From: Candidatus Aenigmatarchaeota archaeon
GTDB taxonomy: Archaea > Aenigmatarchaeota > Aenigmatarchaeia > Aenigmatarchaeales > JAHLMR01
Reading direction: 5' to 3'
DNA: 8,980 nucleotides
Assembly (NCBI GenBank): GCA_018920255.1
Contig: JAHLMR010000019.1
Location: 1-8,980 of the forward strand
Positions 1 through 6,891 of the stretch are shown here, in pieces (position 1 is the stretch's first letter; each line of letters opens with the position of its first letter). Position numbers and translations under genes: made by a program. Under the pieces are notes generated by a model. It was given only the letters and a program-made list of their open reading frames with translations, was not told the DNA's origin and did no database searches.

Positions 1-133
1 AGAAAAGCCAACAGCTCCAACTGAAGAAAAACCAACTGAAAAACCAAAAGATTATACATGGATTATAATAATTGGAGTTATAATTGTAATAGCAGTAATA
101 GCTTATTTTTTCATTTCAAAAAAGAAGAAATAA
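1..133 (+). CDS. C-terminal end of a membrane-anchored surface protein (partial)
   Basis: The last 43 codons of a gene that begins outside the window, read from position 2 to the TAA at 131-133. A low-complexity linker of about 17 residues rich in Glu, Lys, Pro and Thr (EEKPTEKP-type units) leads into one hydrophobic segment of about 19 residues (WIIIIGVIIVIAVIAYFFI), followed by a short basic tail (SKKKK). This is the usual end of an archaeal surface protein: an extended linker crossing the cell-wall zone, a single membrane anchor and positive charges inside. The large protein at 799-3798 ends in a related way, with a membrane segment near the C-terminus, but there the charged Glu/Lys/Pro stretch lies on the cytoplasmic side. 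The function of the missing ectodomain cannot be judged. A T5 run at 143-147 just after the stop could end the transcript. Confidence 0.8.
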   Translation, partial: EKPTAPTEEKPTEKPKDYTWIIIIGVIIVIAVIAYFFISKKKK

Positions 134-142
134 AAATAAATA

Positions 143-150
143 TTTTTAAG
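143..150 (+). promoter_or_regulatory. TATA-like box for the HemK2-type methyltransferase gene
   Basis: TTTTAA at 144-149 is centred about 27 nt upstream of the ATG at 174, the distance expected of an archaeal TATA box when transcription begins at or next to the start codon. No Shine-Dalgarno-like sequence precedes the ATG. The match is weak taken alone. It gains support because five other genes in the window show the same spacing. The T run also overlaps a possible terminator of the preceding gene. Confidence 0.35.
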
Positions 151-173
151 AATTCTAAAAACTATTTTGAAAT

Positions 174-758
174 ATGCCAAAAGTATTTTATGATGATATG
201 ATTTTTTGTTTTAGCGATGAAGAAGATATTTATGAACCAAGAGAAGATTCATACTTATTAGCTGATGTTTTAGTAAATATTTTAAAAAAAGAACAATTTA
301 ATTCAATTATTGATATAGGAACAGGCTGTGGCTTTCTTGCATGTATAGCAAAGAAAAATTCTGAAAATTCAAAAGTTTTTGCAAGTGATATAAATAAAAA
401 TGCTATTAAAGTCGCTTTATCAAATTCCTCAAAAAATAAATTAAAAATAAATTTTATTTTATCAGATTTATTTGAGGCAATTTCTGGAAAGTTTGATTTA
501 ATAGTTTTTAATCCGCCTTATTTAAAAAAAGAAGATAAAAAAATAAAGGGGAGTCAAAATTGGGAAGATAATAATGTAATATTAAGATTTTTAAAACAAG
601 CAAAACTTCATTTAAATCCACATGGAAAAATTCTTATCCTTTTAAGTTCTCTATCTGATGAAAAAAATTTTAAAGAAATGGAAAAGAGATTTAAAGTAAA
701 ACTTTTAGCAAGTAGAAAAATACCTTGGGAAGAGCTTTATGTTTTTGAGTTAGAATAA
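174..758 (+). CDS. hemK2: HemK2/Mtq2-type protein-glutamine N5-methyltransferase
   Basis: A class I SAM-dependent methyltransferase of 194 residues. The N-terminus has the EPREDSYLL segment typical of the HemK2/Mtq2 group, at residues 21-29. SAM-binding motif I is DIGTGCG at 47-53, an acidic motif II is SD at 71-72, and the catalytic NPPY is at 113-116. NPPY in this setting marks enzymes that methylate a glutamine amide. The protein lacks the N-terminal helical domain of bacterial PrmC and is close in length to eukaryotic HEMK2/N6AMT1 and archaeal homologues. From family knowledge, the likely substrate is the GGQ glutamine of release factor aRF1, usually with a small Trm112 partner; no Trm112 gene is visible here. 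It is cytoplasmic. The ATG at 174 is supported by the upstream TATA-like box and gives the full family N-terminus. A related N6-adenine or other methyltransferase is less likely, given the EPxEDS segment. Confidence 0.88.
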   Translation: MPKVFYDDMIFCFSDEEDIYEPREDSYLLADVLVNILKKEQFNSIIDIGTGCGFLACIAKKNSENSKVFASDINKNAIKVALSNSSKNKLKINFILSDLFEAISGKFDLIVFNPPYLKKEDKKIKGSQNWEDNNVILRFLKQAKLHLNPHGKILILLSSLSDEKNFKEMEKRFKVKLLASRKIPWEELYVFELE

Positions 759-768
759 AACCATTATC

Positions 769-776
769 TTTAAATT
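769..776 (+). promoter_or_regulatory. TATA-like box for the 999-residue surface protein gene
   Basis: TTTAAATT is centred 26-27 nt upstream of the ATG at 799. A second AT-rich stretch (TTTATAAATA, 781-790) lies too close to the ATG for a leaderless transcript and is the less likely TATA element. No Shine-Dalgarno sequence is seen. Confidence 0.45.
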
Positions 777-798
777 AAATTTTATAAATAATTTTTAT

Positions 799-3798
799 AT
801 GAAAAAAATATTAATACTATTATTTATTTTATTAATTTCAACTCCGGTCACAGCAAAATCAATAGTTTATATTTCAAGTTCAAATGTAGGAAATTGTGAT
901 TCTTTACCAACTATAGATAAATATTTTTGTAATAGATTGATTTCATTGGGATATGATGTAAAAATAATATGGGAAAATAATGTTAGAGATAATAGCGGGG
1001 ACTGGCCTTCTGCATCTGAAGATGCAAACCTAATTTTTATAGGAAATATAAGTAATGATATGATAAATACAAGCAGGTATCAAAGTCAATTTTGTGGAAA
1101 TATATCAGCTGCAAATAAACCGATTTTTTCAGTTTTAAACAGCAATTATAAAAAGGCTGATTTACGTGGTTGTGCTTTTGATATTTTACCTATTTCTTAT
1201 TCTACGGACAACAACACATGTTATGGTACAATAACAGGAGTGTTTTATGTTATTAAAGAAGGTTATTTAACTTATGACTATAAAATAAATGATGATATAA
1301 CTTTATATTCTCAAAATTTACCAGTTTATATTCATGGTGAACATGATTCAAATGTAGGATGGGTAAGTGTTAATTGTCAGCCACAAGGTAGTTCTTCTGG
1401 TAAATATTCTATTTTAAATACAAGTGATAAAGGAGTATTTTTTGGCCTAACAAATCCACAATATTTTACTCCAGAAGCTTGGAAATTATTTGATAAATCT
1501 ATATATTATATTTTAGATGATTGGAGATGGGATTATAAAATAAAAGCAATTCCAAATTTCACAAATGAAATTCTTTCTTCAAAAAATGTGCCATTATATA
1601 TTTTTTTAAATATAACAAGAAGCGGATTTTTAATTGAAAATGAAACAATAAAAGTAAATATTTCAAATTCAACACATTCTTTTAATTATTCTATTCAAGC
1701 AAAAAATTTAAAGAATTTTACACTTAATTTTAATACTTCTGATATTTATAGTGTTAATTTAACAGGAGAGGGTGGAAGTTATGTTTTTCAAATAAAAGTT
1801 GGAAGTTTAAATATTTTATTCTCTGAACAAGAAACAAAAAGCTATACACCAGGAAAACCATTTAATATTTCAGTTTTTGTTTTTAATAATTCAAATTCGT
1901 TTCTTGTAGATGAAATTTATTATAAAATATATTATAGTAACTTTACAGAAATTACTAATGGTACAATTTCAGAAGTTGATAACAATAAATATTATGTAAA
2001 TATAACCCCAGAAGATTGGGGAGATATATTTCTTGCTGTTTATGCTAAAAATTCAACTACTAATGATTTTGGAATAAATTATACAAAAGTTTCAAGAGCA
2101 TCGTATGAAACTTATACAACACTTTCTACAAATAAAAATATTATTGTACCCGGAGAAGATATAGAAATAAATATTAACTCACAATCAATTATTTCTTCTG
2201 CAAATTTAACACATATTATAGGTCCAAATGGAAATAATTTGATTTTATCACCAATTCCAATGACATGTTCTGGTAAAACTTGTACTTTATCATGGGCAAC
2301 TTCAAAAACATATCCACAGGGTAATTTTATTATTAAAGCAAAAGTTAATATCTGTAATTCAATATTTGATCTTTCAAATAATTTTACAATAAAAGCCTGG
2401 GATATTAAAGCTTCATTATTAAAAACTATTTTATTTAAAAATGATACTATTTCTTTATCCATTCAAGCATATAACGTATATGATAATAATTTAAAAATAA
2501 ATATAAAAACAACAATAATAGATCCATCAAATAAAGAAACTATATTAGAACAATTTACGTTTTCAGGAGATACAGAATATAATATTACAAAAAAAGTTAA
2601 TGAAACTTGGAGTGTTGGAAATTATAAATTAAAAATTTTTGTAAATGATTCAGAGGGAAGAAATTGGACACAAATTTTAAATTTTACAATTTATGAAATT
2701 GGCAGCGTCTATATTATACCTTTAGAATGGGTAACAGTTAAAAACGATAAGGGAATTTACAATCAAACATTTTTTATTTATAATAATGGTACAGAACCAA
2801 TTACAATATACTCAATTTCTTTATTACAAAATTTATCTTCTTTTTCCTATTACACCTCACAACCTCTTCCTTATATACTTAATCCAGGAAAAACCTTTAA
2901 TTTCACTTTGTTTGTAAATATAACAAATATTGGAATTTATCAGGGAAATATTATTGTTAATACTTCTTATATTTTATTTTCTGTACCAATATTAGTTGAA
3001 TATAGAAAAGAAATTTTAGAATCATATTTAGAAATAACACCAATAACGAAAATTATTACTGTTTCAGATAGAATAGAAATAAGAGAATTTGAAATAAAAA
3101 ATAATGCAGATTTTAATGCTGTTAATATAACTTATGAAACAGATGAAAATATTAAATTAAAAGATCTTCCTGAAATTATAGGTGCTGGAGAAACAAAAAA
3201 AGTAAAATTAGAAATTAATACTTCTGGGTATTCTGAAGGTACAAAATATCATCAAATAAAAATCTATAGTTCTGTAGGTAATGCTTCAATTTCAATAACA
3301 ATTAAAATTTTAGGTAATGTCTTATCAATTTTAAATGAAAAAGAAGAAAAAATAAACTTATTAATGCAAAATTTAACTAAAATATCAAACAAAACAGCAA
3401 TAGATGAAATTCTTTCTATAATAAATGAAATAAAGGCAACTATAAATAAAACAAAAGAAAGTTTTCAGGACGAAAATTTTGAAGATACAGATAAATATTT
3501 ATCTCAAATAGATAGCTTATTAACAAAAACTGATCAAAAATATTCTGAAGCATTGCAATTAGAAGCAATTACAGCACAAGCCAGAGCGAATTTAATTTAT
3601 TTAATTGCATATGTAGTTATTTTTATTATTATATTAATAACCTTATTTAAATACAGAAAACAAATAAAAGAATTTATTAATAAATTTATTAAAAAAGAAA
3701 AACCAAAGGAAGAAGAATTTGAAGAAAAACCAAAGGAAGAACCAGAAGAAGAAAAGATTTTTATAGAACCAGGACAATATAGAACAGAGTATTATTAA
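799..3798 (+). CDS. Large exported multidomain surface protein with C-terminal membrane anchor
   Basis: A 999-residue protein with a clear signal peptide (MKKILILLFILLISTPVTA, cleavage likely after A19). Residues about 20-240 resemble a class I amidotransferase/ThuA-like alpha/beta fold: a first strand IVYISSS, LGYDVKIIWENN, ANLIFIG, KPIFSVLN, GVFFGLTNP and a closing TPEAWKLFDKSIYYIL helix. No catalytic nucleophile-elbow Cys is apparent. Six Cys (33, 44, 99, 125, 141, 193) could form disulfides. Residues about 245-840 read as a series of beta-sandwich modules; those at about 690-840 (YNNGTEPITIYSISL, NPGKTFNFTL, IKNNADFNAVNITY) look like NEW3/CARDB-type Ig-like domains. A helical, probably coiled-coil stalk spans about 845-925, a membrane segment about 932-950, and the tail is cytoplasmic and Glu/Lys/Pro-rich. 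I count about 40 N-x-S/T sequons, although Asn is common in this AT-rich genome. It is probably a glycosylated cell-surface protein; its ligand or activity is unknown. Confidence 0.75.
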   Translation: MKKILILLFILLISTPVTAKSIVYISSSNVGNCDSLPTIDKYFCNRLISLGYDVKIIWENNVRDNSGDWPSASEDANLIFIGNISNDMINTSRYQSQFCGNISAANKPIFSVLNSNYKKADLRGCAFDILPISYSTDNNTCYGTITGVFYVIKEGYLTYDYKINDDITLYSQNLPVYIHGEHDSNVGWVSVNCQPQGSSSGKYSILNTSDKGVFFGLTNPQYFTPEAWKLFDKSIYYILDDWRWDYKIKAIPNFTNEILSSKNVPLYIFLNITRSGFLIENETIKVNISNSTHSFNYSIQAKNLKNFTLNFNTSDIYSVNLTGEGGSYVFQIKVGSLNILFSEQETKSYTPGKPFNISVFVFNNSNSFLVDEIYYKIYYSNFTEITNGTISEVDNNKYYVNITPEDWGDIFLAVYAKNSTTNDFGINYTKVSRASYETYTTLSTNKNIIVPGEDIEININSQSIISSANLTHIIGPNGNNLILSPIPMTCSGKTCTLSWATSKTYPQGNFIIKAKVNICNSIFDLSNNFTIKAWDIKASLLKTILFKNDTISLSIQAYNVYDNNLKINIKTTIIDPSNKETILEQFTFSGDTEYNITKKVNETWSVGNYKLKIFVNDSEGRNWTQILNFTIYEIGSVYIIPLEWVTVKNDKGIYNQTFFIYNNGTEPITIYSISLLQNLSSFSYYTSQPLPYILNPGKTFNFTLFVNITNIGIYQGNIIVNTSYILFSVPILVEYRKEILESYLEITPITKIITVSDRIEIREFEIKNNADFNAVNITYETDENIKLKDLPEIIGAGETKKVKLEINTSGYSEGTKYHQIKIYSSVGNASISITIKILGNVLSILNEKEEKINLLMQNLTKISNKTAIDEILSIINEIKATINKTKESFQDENFEDTDKYLSQIDSLLTKTDQKYSEALQLEAITAQARANLIYLIAYVVIFIIILITLFKYRKQIKEFINKFIKKEKPKEEEFEEKPKEEPEEEKIFIEPGQYRTEYY

Positions 3799-3799
3799 A

Positions 3800-3808
3800 T
3801 TTTTTAAA
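3800..3808 (+). promoter_or_regulatory. TATA-like box for the DRG-like gene
   Basis: TTTTTTAAA begins just after the preceding stop codon, and its TTTAAA core (3803-3808) is centred 27-28 nt upstream of the ATG at 3833. A second candidate, TTTAAAAATA at 3811-3820, is too close to the ATG for the spacing seen at the other genes. Confidence 0.4.
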
Positions 3809-3820
3809 GGTTTAAAAATA

Positions 3821-3829
3821 TTTTTTTTT
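3821..3829 (+). terminator. T9 run, likely transcription terminator of the surface protein gene
   Basis: Nine consecutive T residues lie 23 nt after the stop codon of the large surface protein and end 3 nt before the next ATG. Archaeal RNA polymerase stops at runs of T without needing a hairpin. If the next gene is transcribed from about position 3833, this run lies upstream of that start and would not affect it. Confidence 0.5.
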
Positions 3830-3832
3830 AAT

Positions 3833-4660
3833 ATGCCAATTAATGCACGTCCTGAATTTTTTAAAGCACAAGCGAAATTTTTAGCTGCAAAAACAAGAGA
3901 AGAAAAAATAGCAGCGTTAGAAGAAATGTTAGCAACAGCACCAAATCATAAAGGTGCTGAAACATTAAGAGCACAGCTTAGAGCAAAATTAGCAAAACTT
4001 AAACAAGAACAAGAAAAGAAATCTACCAGTAAAAGTTTTTCTATTCCTAAAGAAGGAGATGCACAAATTTGTTTAATTGGAATAACACAATCTGGAAAAT
4101 CTACAATTCTTACAAATTTAACAAATGCAAAACCAAAAATTTCAAATGTTGAATACACAACACAAATACCAGAGGTAGGATGTATGGATTATGATGGGGT
4201 TAAAATTCAAATAATTGAAATTCCATCTACCTTTAAAAAAATTTGGTTAAGTATAGCAAAAAATGCTGATGCAATAATTTTTGTTTTAGATGGTACAAAG
4301 GATACAGCAAAGCAAAAATTTGAACTTGAAAATATTTTAGGAAACTTAAATAAACCATCTCTAACAATAATTACAAAAATTAAAAATATAGATTATTTAG
4401 AACTAAAAAGAAAAATTTGGGAAATGTTAAATTTAATAAGAGTTTATACAAAAGAACCAACAAGTCAAAAACCAGAAGAAAGGCCTTTAGTTCTTAAATC
4501 TAATTCAACTGTAAGGGATGCTGTTTTAAGAGTACATAAAGACCTTGTTAAATTTTTTAAATTTGCTAGAATATGGGGTTCTTCAGTAAAATATCCTGGA
4601 GAAAGAGTCGGTTTAGACCATGTTCTTAAAGATAAAGATATTTTAGAAATTCATACATAA
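3833..4660 (+). CDS. DRG/Obg-like P-loop protein with C-terminal TGS domain, degenerate G motifs
   Basis: A 275-residue member of the archaeal DRG-related group. The N-terminal helical part (residues 1-62), starting MPINARPEFFKA and containing TREEKIAALEEM and NHKGAETLRAQL, is characteristic of that group. The P-loop G1 is GITQSGKST at 83-91, and the switch I threonines are T109/T110. The remaining signatures are altered: where DxPG is expected there is EIPS (129-132), and where NKxD is expected there is TKIK (181-184), so the usual guanine-reading Asp is missing or displaced. The C-terminal TGS domain (about 203-275) is well conserved, with RVYTKEP, FKFARIWGSSVKYPGERVGLDHVL split over 243-265, and DILEIHT at the end. 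The DRG helix-turn-helix/S5D2L insertion is absent, which explains the shorter length (DRGs have about 365 residues). TGS proteins of this kind are linked to ribosomes and translation. Whether this one hydrolyses GTP is uncertain. Confidence 0.82.
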   Translation: MPINARPEFFKAQAKFLAAKTREEKIAALEEMLATAPNHKGAETLRAQLRAKLAKLKQEQEKKSTSKSFSIPKEGDAQICLIGITQSGKSTILTNLTNAKPKISNVEYTTQIPEVGCMDYDGVKIQIIEIPSTFKKIWLSIAKNADAIIFVLDGTKDTAKQKFELENILGNLNKPSLTIITKIKNIDYLELKRKIWEMLNLIRVYTKEPTSQKPEERPLVLKSNSTVRDAVLRVHKDLVKFFKFARIWGSSVKYPGERVGLDHVLKDKDILEIHT

Positions 4661-4661
4661 A

Positions 4662-4670
4662 TTTTATATT
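4662..4670 (+). promoter_or_regulatory. TATA-like box for the DHH phosphoesterase gene
   Basis: TTTTATATT is centred 27 nt upstream of the ATG at 4693 and lies in the 32-nt gap after the DRG-like gene. This is one of the clearest boxes in the window. It implies that the DHH gene has its own promoter even though the gap is short. Confidence 0.5.
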
Positions 4671-4692
4671 TCAGGCAATCAAATTTGAATTT

Positions 4693-5997
4693 ATGTATTC
4701 TAAACTTAAACAAGCAGCAGAATTAATAAAAAATTATGATAAAGAAATAACAATAGTTTCACATTATGATGCAGATGGTATAACAGCTGCATCTATAATT
4801 GCTATAACATTAGAAAGACTAGGAAAAAAATATAATATTCAAATTTTAAGAGAAATAAAACCATCTATAATAGATAAAATAGAAAAGGATTCTTCAGATT
4901 TTATTATTTTTTTAGATATAGGTTCTGGAAATTTAAAATTTTTAAATTATCTTTCTAAAAAACACATTATTATTTTAGATCATCATATACCAGATATAAA
5001 AGAAAAGGAAAATATAATTCATGTTAATACTAGTGAGATAAATAAAGAATCAATTACTGGTTCTGGATTGGCTTGGTTATTATCTAAAGAAATAGATGAA
5101 AAAAATAAAGATTTAGTTAAACTTGCTATTATTGGAATTGTTGGTGATTGTCATGATGTTGAAAAGGAATTTTTAGAAAATGAATTTGTAAAAGAAGAAG
5201 TTGGATTAAAATTTTTTGGAAGAATGAGCAGACCTATTCATAAACTTTTAGAATTTTCTTATGAGCCATATATTCCAAACATTACTGGAAACGAATCTGC
5301 TGCCATTCAATTTCTTTCTGAGATAAACATTCCATTGAAATCTGATGAGAAATGGAGAACGCTTGCAGATTTAACAGAACAAGAATTATTAAGACTTGCA
5401 GATGCTATTATAAAAACAACTGGTTATTCAGATATTTTTGGAAAGAATTATACTATTTTTTCAGAAAATAAACTATATGATGCAAAGGAAATAGCAACTA
5501 TGCTAAATGCGTGTACAAGAATTGGAGAGATTGAATTAGCAATAAATTTCTGTAAAAATTTAATAAACGGAAATATAGATAATTATTTAATAAAAGTTCA
5601 AGAATCATTTAAAATTTATAGAAGAATATTAAGTAATTATTTAACATGGTTAAGAAAAAATAAAGATGCTGTTATAATTTTAGATAATGCTGTTTATATA
5701 AATGGTATAGATGTAATAAATTCAAATTTTATAGGTACTATAAATTCTATTTATATAAGAAAATTTAATCTTCAAAAGCCTTTAATAACATTTGCAAAAA
5801 CAGATGATGGAATAAAAGTTTCTGCTAGAACTCTAAATGGAATAAACATAGCAGAAATCATTTCAAAGTGTGCAAAAGCTGTGGATGGTATAGGTGGTGG
5901 GCATAAGCAAGCTGCTGGTGCTTTAATTCCATATGAAAGACTTCAAGATTTTATAGATATGTGTGAAAATGAATTAGAAAAGTTAAAAACTAATTAA
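4693..5997 (+). CDS. DHH/DHHA1 phosphoesterase, archaeal RecJ/GAN-like (Cdc45-related)
   Basis: A 434-residue DHH-superfamily enzyme with every expected metal-binding motif: SHYDADG at 23-29 (D26, D28), D75 in FLDIGSG, the name-giving DHH at 96-98 and D152 in GIVGDCHD. The C-terminal DHHA1 domain has KVSART (375-380) and the substrate-binding GGGH at 401-404 in DGIGGGHKQAAGA. Length and order match archaeal RecJ-like proteins, including GAN, the GINS-associated nuclease related to eukaryotic Cdc45. These use Mn/Mg to degrade single-stranded DNA or, in some paralogues, RNA. All catalytic residues are present, so unlike Cdc45 it should be an active nuclease. Its role in replication or repair is supported by the convergent ligase-hjc operon next to it. 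Archaea often carry several paralogues, so assignment to GAN rather than an RNA-processing DHH enzyme is not settled. Its stop overlaps the stop of the facing gene by 4 nt. Confidence 0.87.
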   Translation: MYSKLKQAAELIKNYDKEITIVSHYDADGITAASIIAITLERLGKKYNIQILREIKPSIIDKIEKDSSDFIIFLDIGSGNLKFLNYLSKKHIIILDHHIPDIKEKENIIHVNTSEINKESITGSGLAWLLSKEIDEKNKDLVKLAIIGIVGDCHDVEKEFLENEFVKEEVGLKFFGRMSRPIHKLLEFSYEPYIPNITGNESAAIQFLSEINIPLKSDEKWRTLADLTEQELLRLADAIIKTTGYSDIFGKNYTIFSENKLYDAKEIATMLNACTRIGEIELAINFCKNLINGNIDNYLIKVQESFKIYRRILSNYLTWLRKNKDAVIILDNAVYINGIDVINSNFIGTINSIYIRKFNLQKPLITFAKTDDGIKVSARTLNGINIAEIISKCAKAVDGIGGGHKQAAGALIPYERLQDFIDMCENELEKLKTN

Positions 5998-6557
5998 CTT
6001 AAAGGTTTTTTTATTCTTATTTTCCTTCTTCCAAAACCTATTATAATTAATATTATAATTAATAAAAATAGTGATATTTGACAATATATATTACAATTAA
6101 AAGGACAATCAGAAGGACAATTTAAAAAATTTTCATTTGTTTCACATACAAAATTTCCACAAAAAGATGTAGTTGTATCATTAAAATTTAAAATAGAAGT
6201 AATATTATTTTTATTGTTTAAATATAAAAATGTTGTAGTTATTTCTAAAGTTTTTTCTCGCGGAAAAATTTTATATGTAAGAGTTATATTTTTTTCTTCT
6301 GCTTTTAAAAATTCCCATTTATATACTGAAGAATTTATAATATTAAATTTTACATTTTTATAATCATAATCTGACACTTTCCAATCTAAAAATTCAGCAG
6401 GATTTTTAAATTCTAGTAAAATTGAAAAATTTTCTTTAGGCTCAAAAACAATAGAAATTTCAGATGGGCCAAAAACCATATTTTTTGGTAAAATAATTTC
6501 TTGAGCATAAATTTGAGATGAAAATAAAAGTAAAAAAATTAAAAATAATTTTTTCAT
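5994..6557 (-). CDS. Small exported Cys-rich protein with C-terminal membrane anchor
   Basis: I start this gene at the ATG at 6557-6555, giving 187 residues and a clean signal peptide (MKKLFLIFLLLFSSQIYA, cleavage likely after A18). A TTG three codons upstream is less likely, because it overlaps hjc by 8 nt and puts extra residues before the Lys pair. The ectodomain (about 19-130) is predicted beta-rich, with sequons such as NFS, NSS, NIT and NDT. A Cys cluster follows: CGNFVC at 133-138, EN, NC at 146-147 and PSDC at 148-151, then C155 and C159. This CGNxxC..EN..NCPxDC pattern recurs in archaeal surface proteins, usually just outside the membrane, and may bind calcium or form disulfides. A membrane segment (about 160-176) and a basic tail (RRKIRIKK) finish the protein. 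The ATG follows the hjc stop with 1 nt between, so it is probably co-transcribed with ligase and hjc. I do not recognise a function. Confidence 0.75.
   Translation of the reverse strand: MKKLFLIFLLLFSSQIYAQEIILPKNMVFGPSEISIVFEPKENFSILLEFKNPAEFLDWKVSDYDYKNVKFNIINSSVYKWEFLKAEEKNITLTYKIFPREKTLEITTTFLYLNNKNNITSILNFNDTTTSFCGNFVCETNENFLNCPSDCPFNCNIYCQISLFLLIIILIIIGFGRRKIRIKKPLS
6006..6012 (+). terminator. T7 run, possible terminator of the DHH gene, inside the facing gene
   Basis: Seven T residues start 9 nt after the DHH stop codon (AAAGGTTTTTTT) on the plus strand. They lie within the last codons of the minus-strand exported protein, whose basic tail (Lys-Lys) supplies the A-rich codons. The run is well placed to stop plus-strand transcription before it invades the convergent operon. 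The minus strand has only a T5 run (5985-5989) just after its own stop, inside the DHH gene. Confidence 0.45.
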
Positions 6558-6558
6558 A

Positions 6559-6891
6559 TTATTCAACTTTTTCTGGTATTCCTTTTGTTAAATCAAAAAA
6601 TTGCCAATCTTTATAATTTAATTTAACTGCAAGTATTGGTTTTGAATTACATTTTTTTGCATAATTTATAAGTTCATTTAACTGGCTAATATCATCTTTA
6701 GTATAATAAACATTTTTTCTTGATTTTACTTCTATTAAACTAACTTTTCCATTTTTGTCAATAGCAATTAAATCACAAATTGCATCTTCACCTTTTCCAG
6801 AACCAGCAACTCTATGTACTACAAATCCATTTTTTGAAAATAAAGACAATAGTTCTCTTTCTCTTCTTGAACCTTTTGAGTTTCTAACCAT
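6559..6891 (-). CDS. hjc: Holliday junction resolvase Hjc
   Basis: A 110-residue protein of the archaeal Hjc family, which cuts four-way DNA junctions symmetrically during recombination and fork repair. The catalytic nuclease residues are all visible: E11 in RRERELL, D40 in AICDLIAI, and E54 with K56 in LIEVKSRK, the E-D-ExK set of the PD-(D/E)xK fold. The HRVAGSG segment (26-32) and KPILAVKLNYKDWQFFDL (84-101) also match the family. Length is normal for Hjc (about 110-140). It acts as a homodimer in the cytoplasm. The start is fixed by coupling: the ligase stop and the hjc ATG share one A in TAATG. A GAGGT motif lies 9 nt upstream of the ATG. The paralogue Hje is possible but the motifs fit Hjc at least as well. 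It sits between ligase and a small exported protein in one operon. Confidence 0.93.
   Translation of the reverse strand: MVRNSKGSRRERELLSLFSKNGFVVHRVAGSGKGEDAICDLIAIDKNGKVSLIEVKSRKNVYYTKDDISQLNELINYAKKCNSKPILAVKLNYKDWQFFDLTKGIPEKVE

Noticed and set aside
781-790. TTTATAAATA as the TATA box of the large surface protein gene
   Set aside because: It is centred only about 13 nt from the ATG, which would put transcription start inside the coding region; TTTAAATT at 769-776 fits the spacing seen elsewhere.
2112-2462. Minus-strand open frame of 116 codons
   Set aside because: It lies wholly inside the large surface protein gene on the other strand, has no recognisable motif, and the opposite frame has coherent domain, sequon and anchor structure.
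3946-4158. Minus-strand open frame of 70 codons
   Set aside because: It is antisense to the N-terminal and P-loop part of the DRG-like gene, which is clearly coding; no family resemblance.
6558-6566. TTG start for the exported protein, overlapping hjc by 8 nt
   Set aside because: The ATG three codons later begins a standard signal peptide and sits 1 nt after the hjc stop, so the TTG is not needed.
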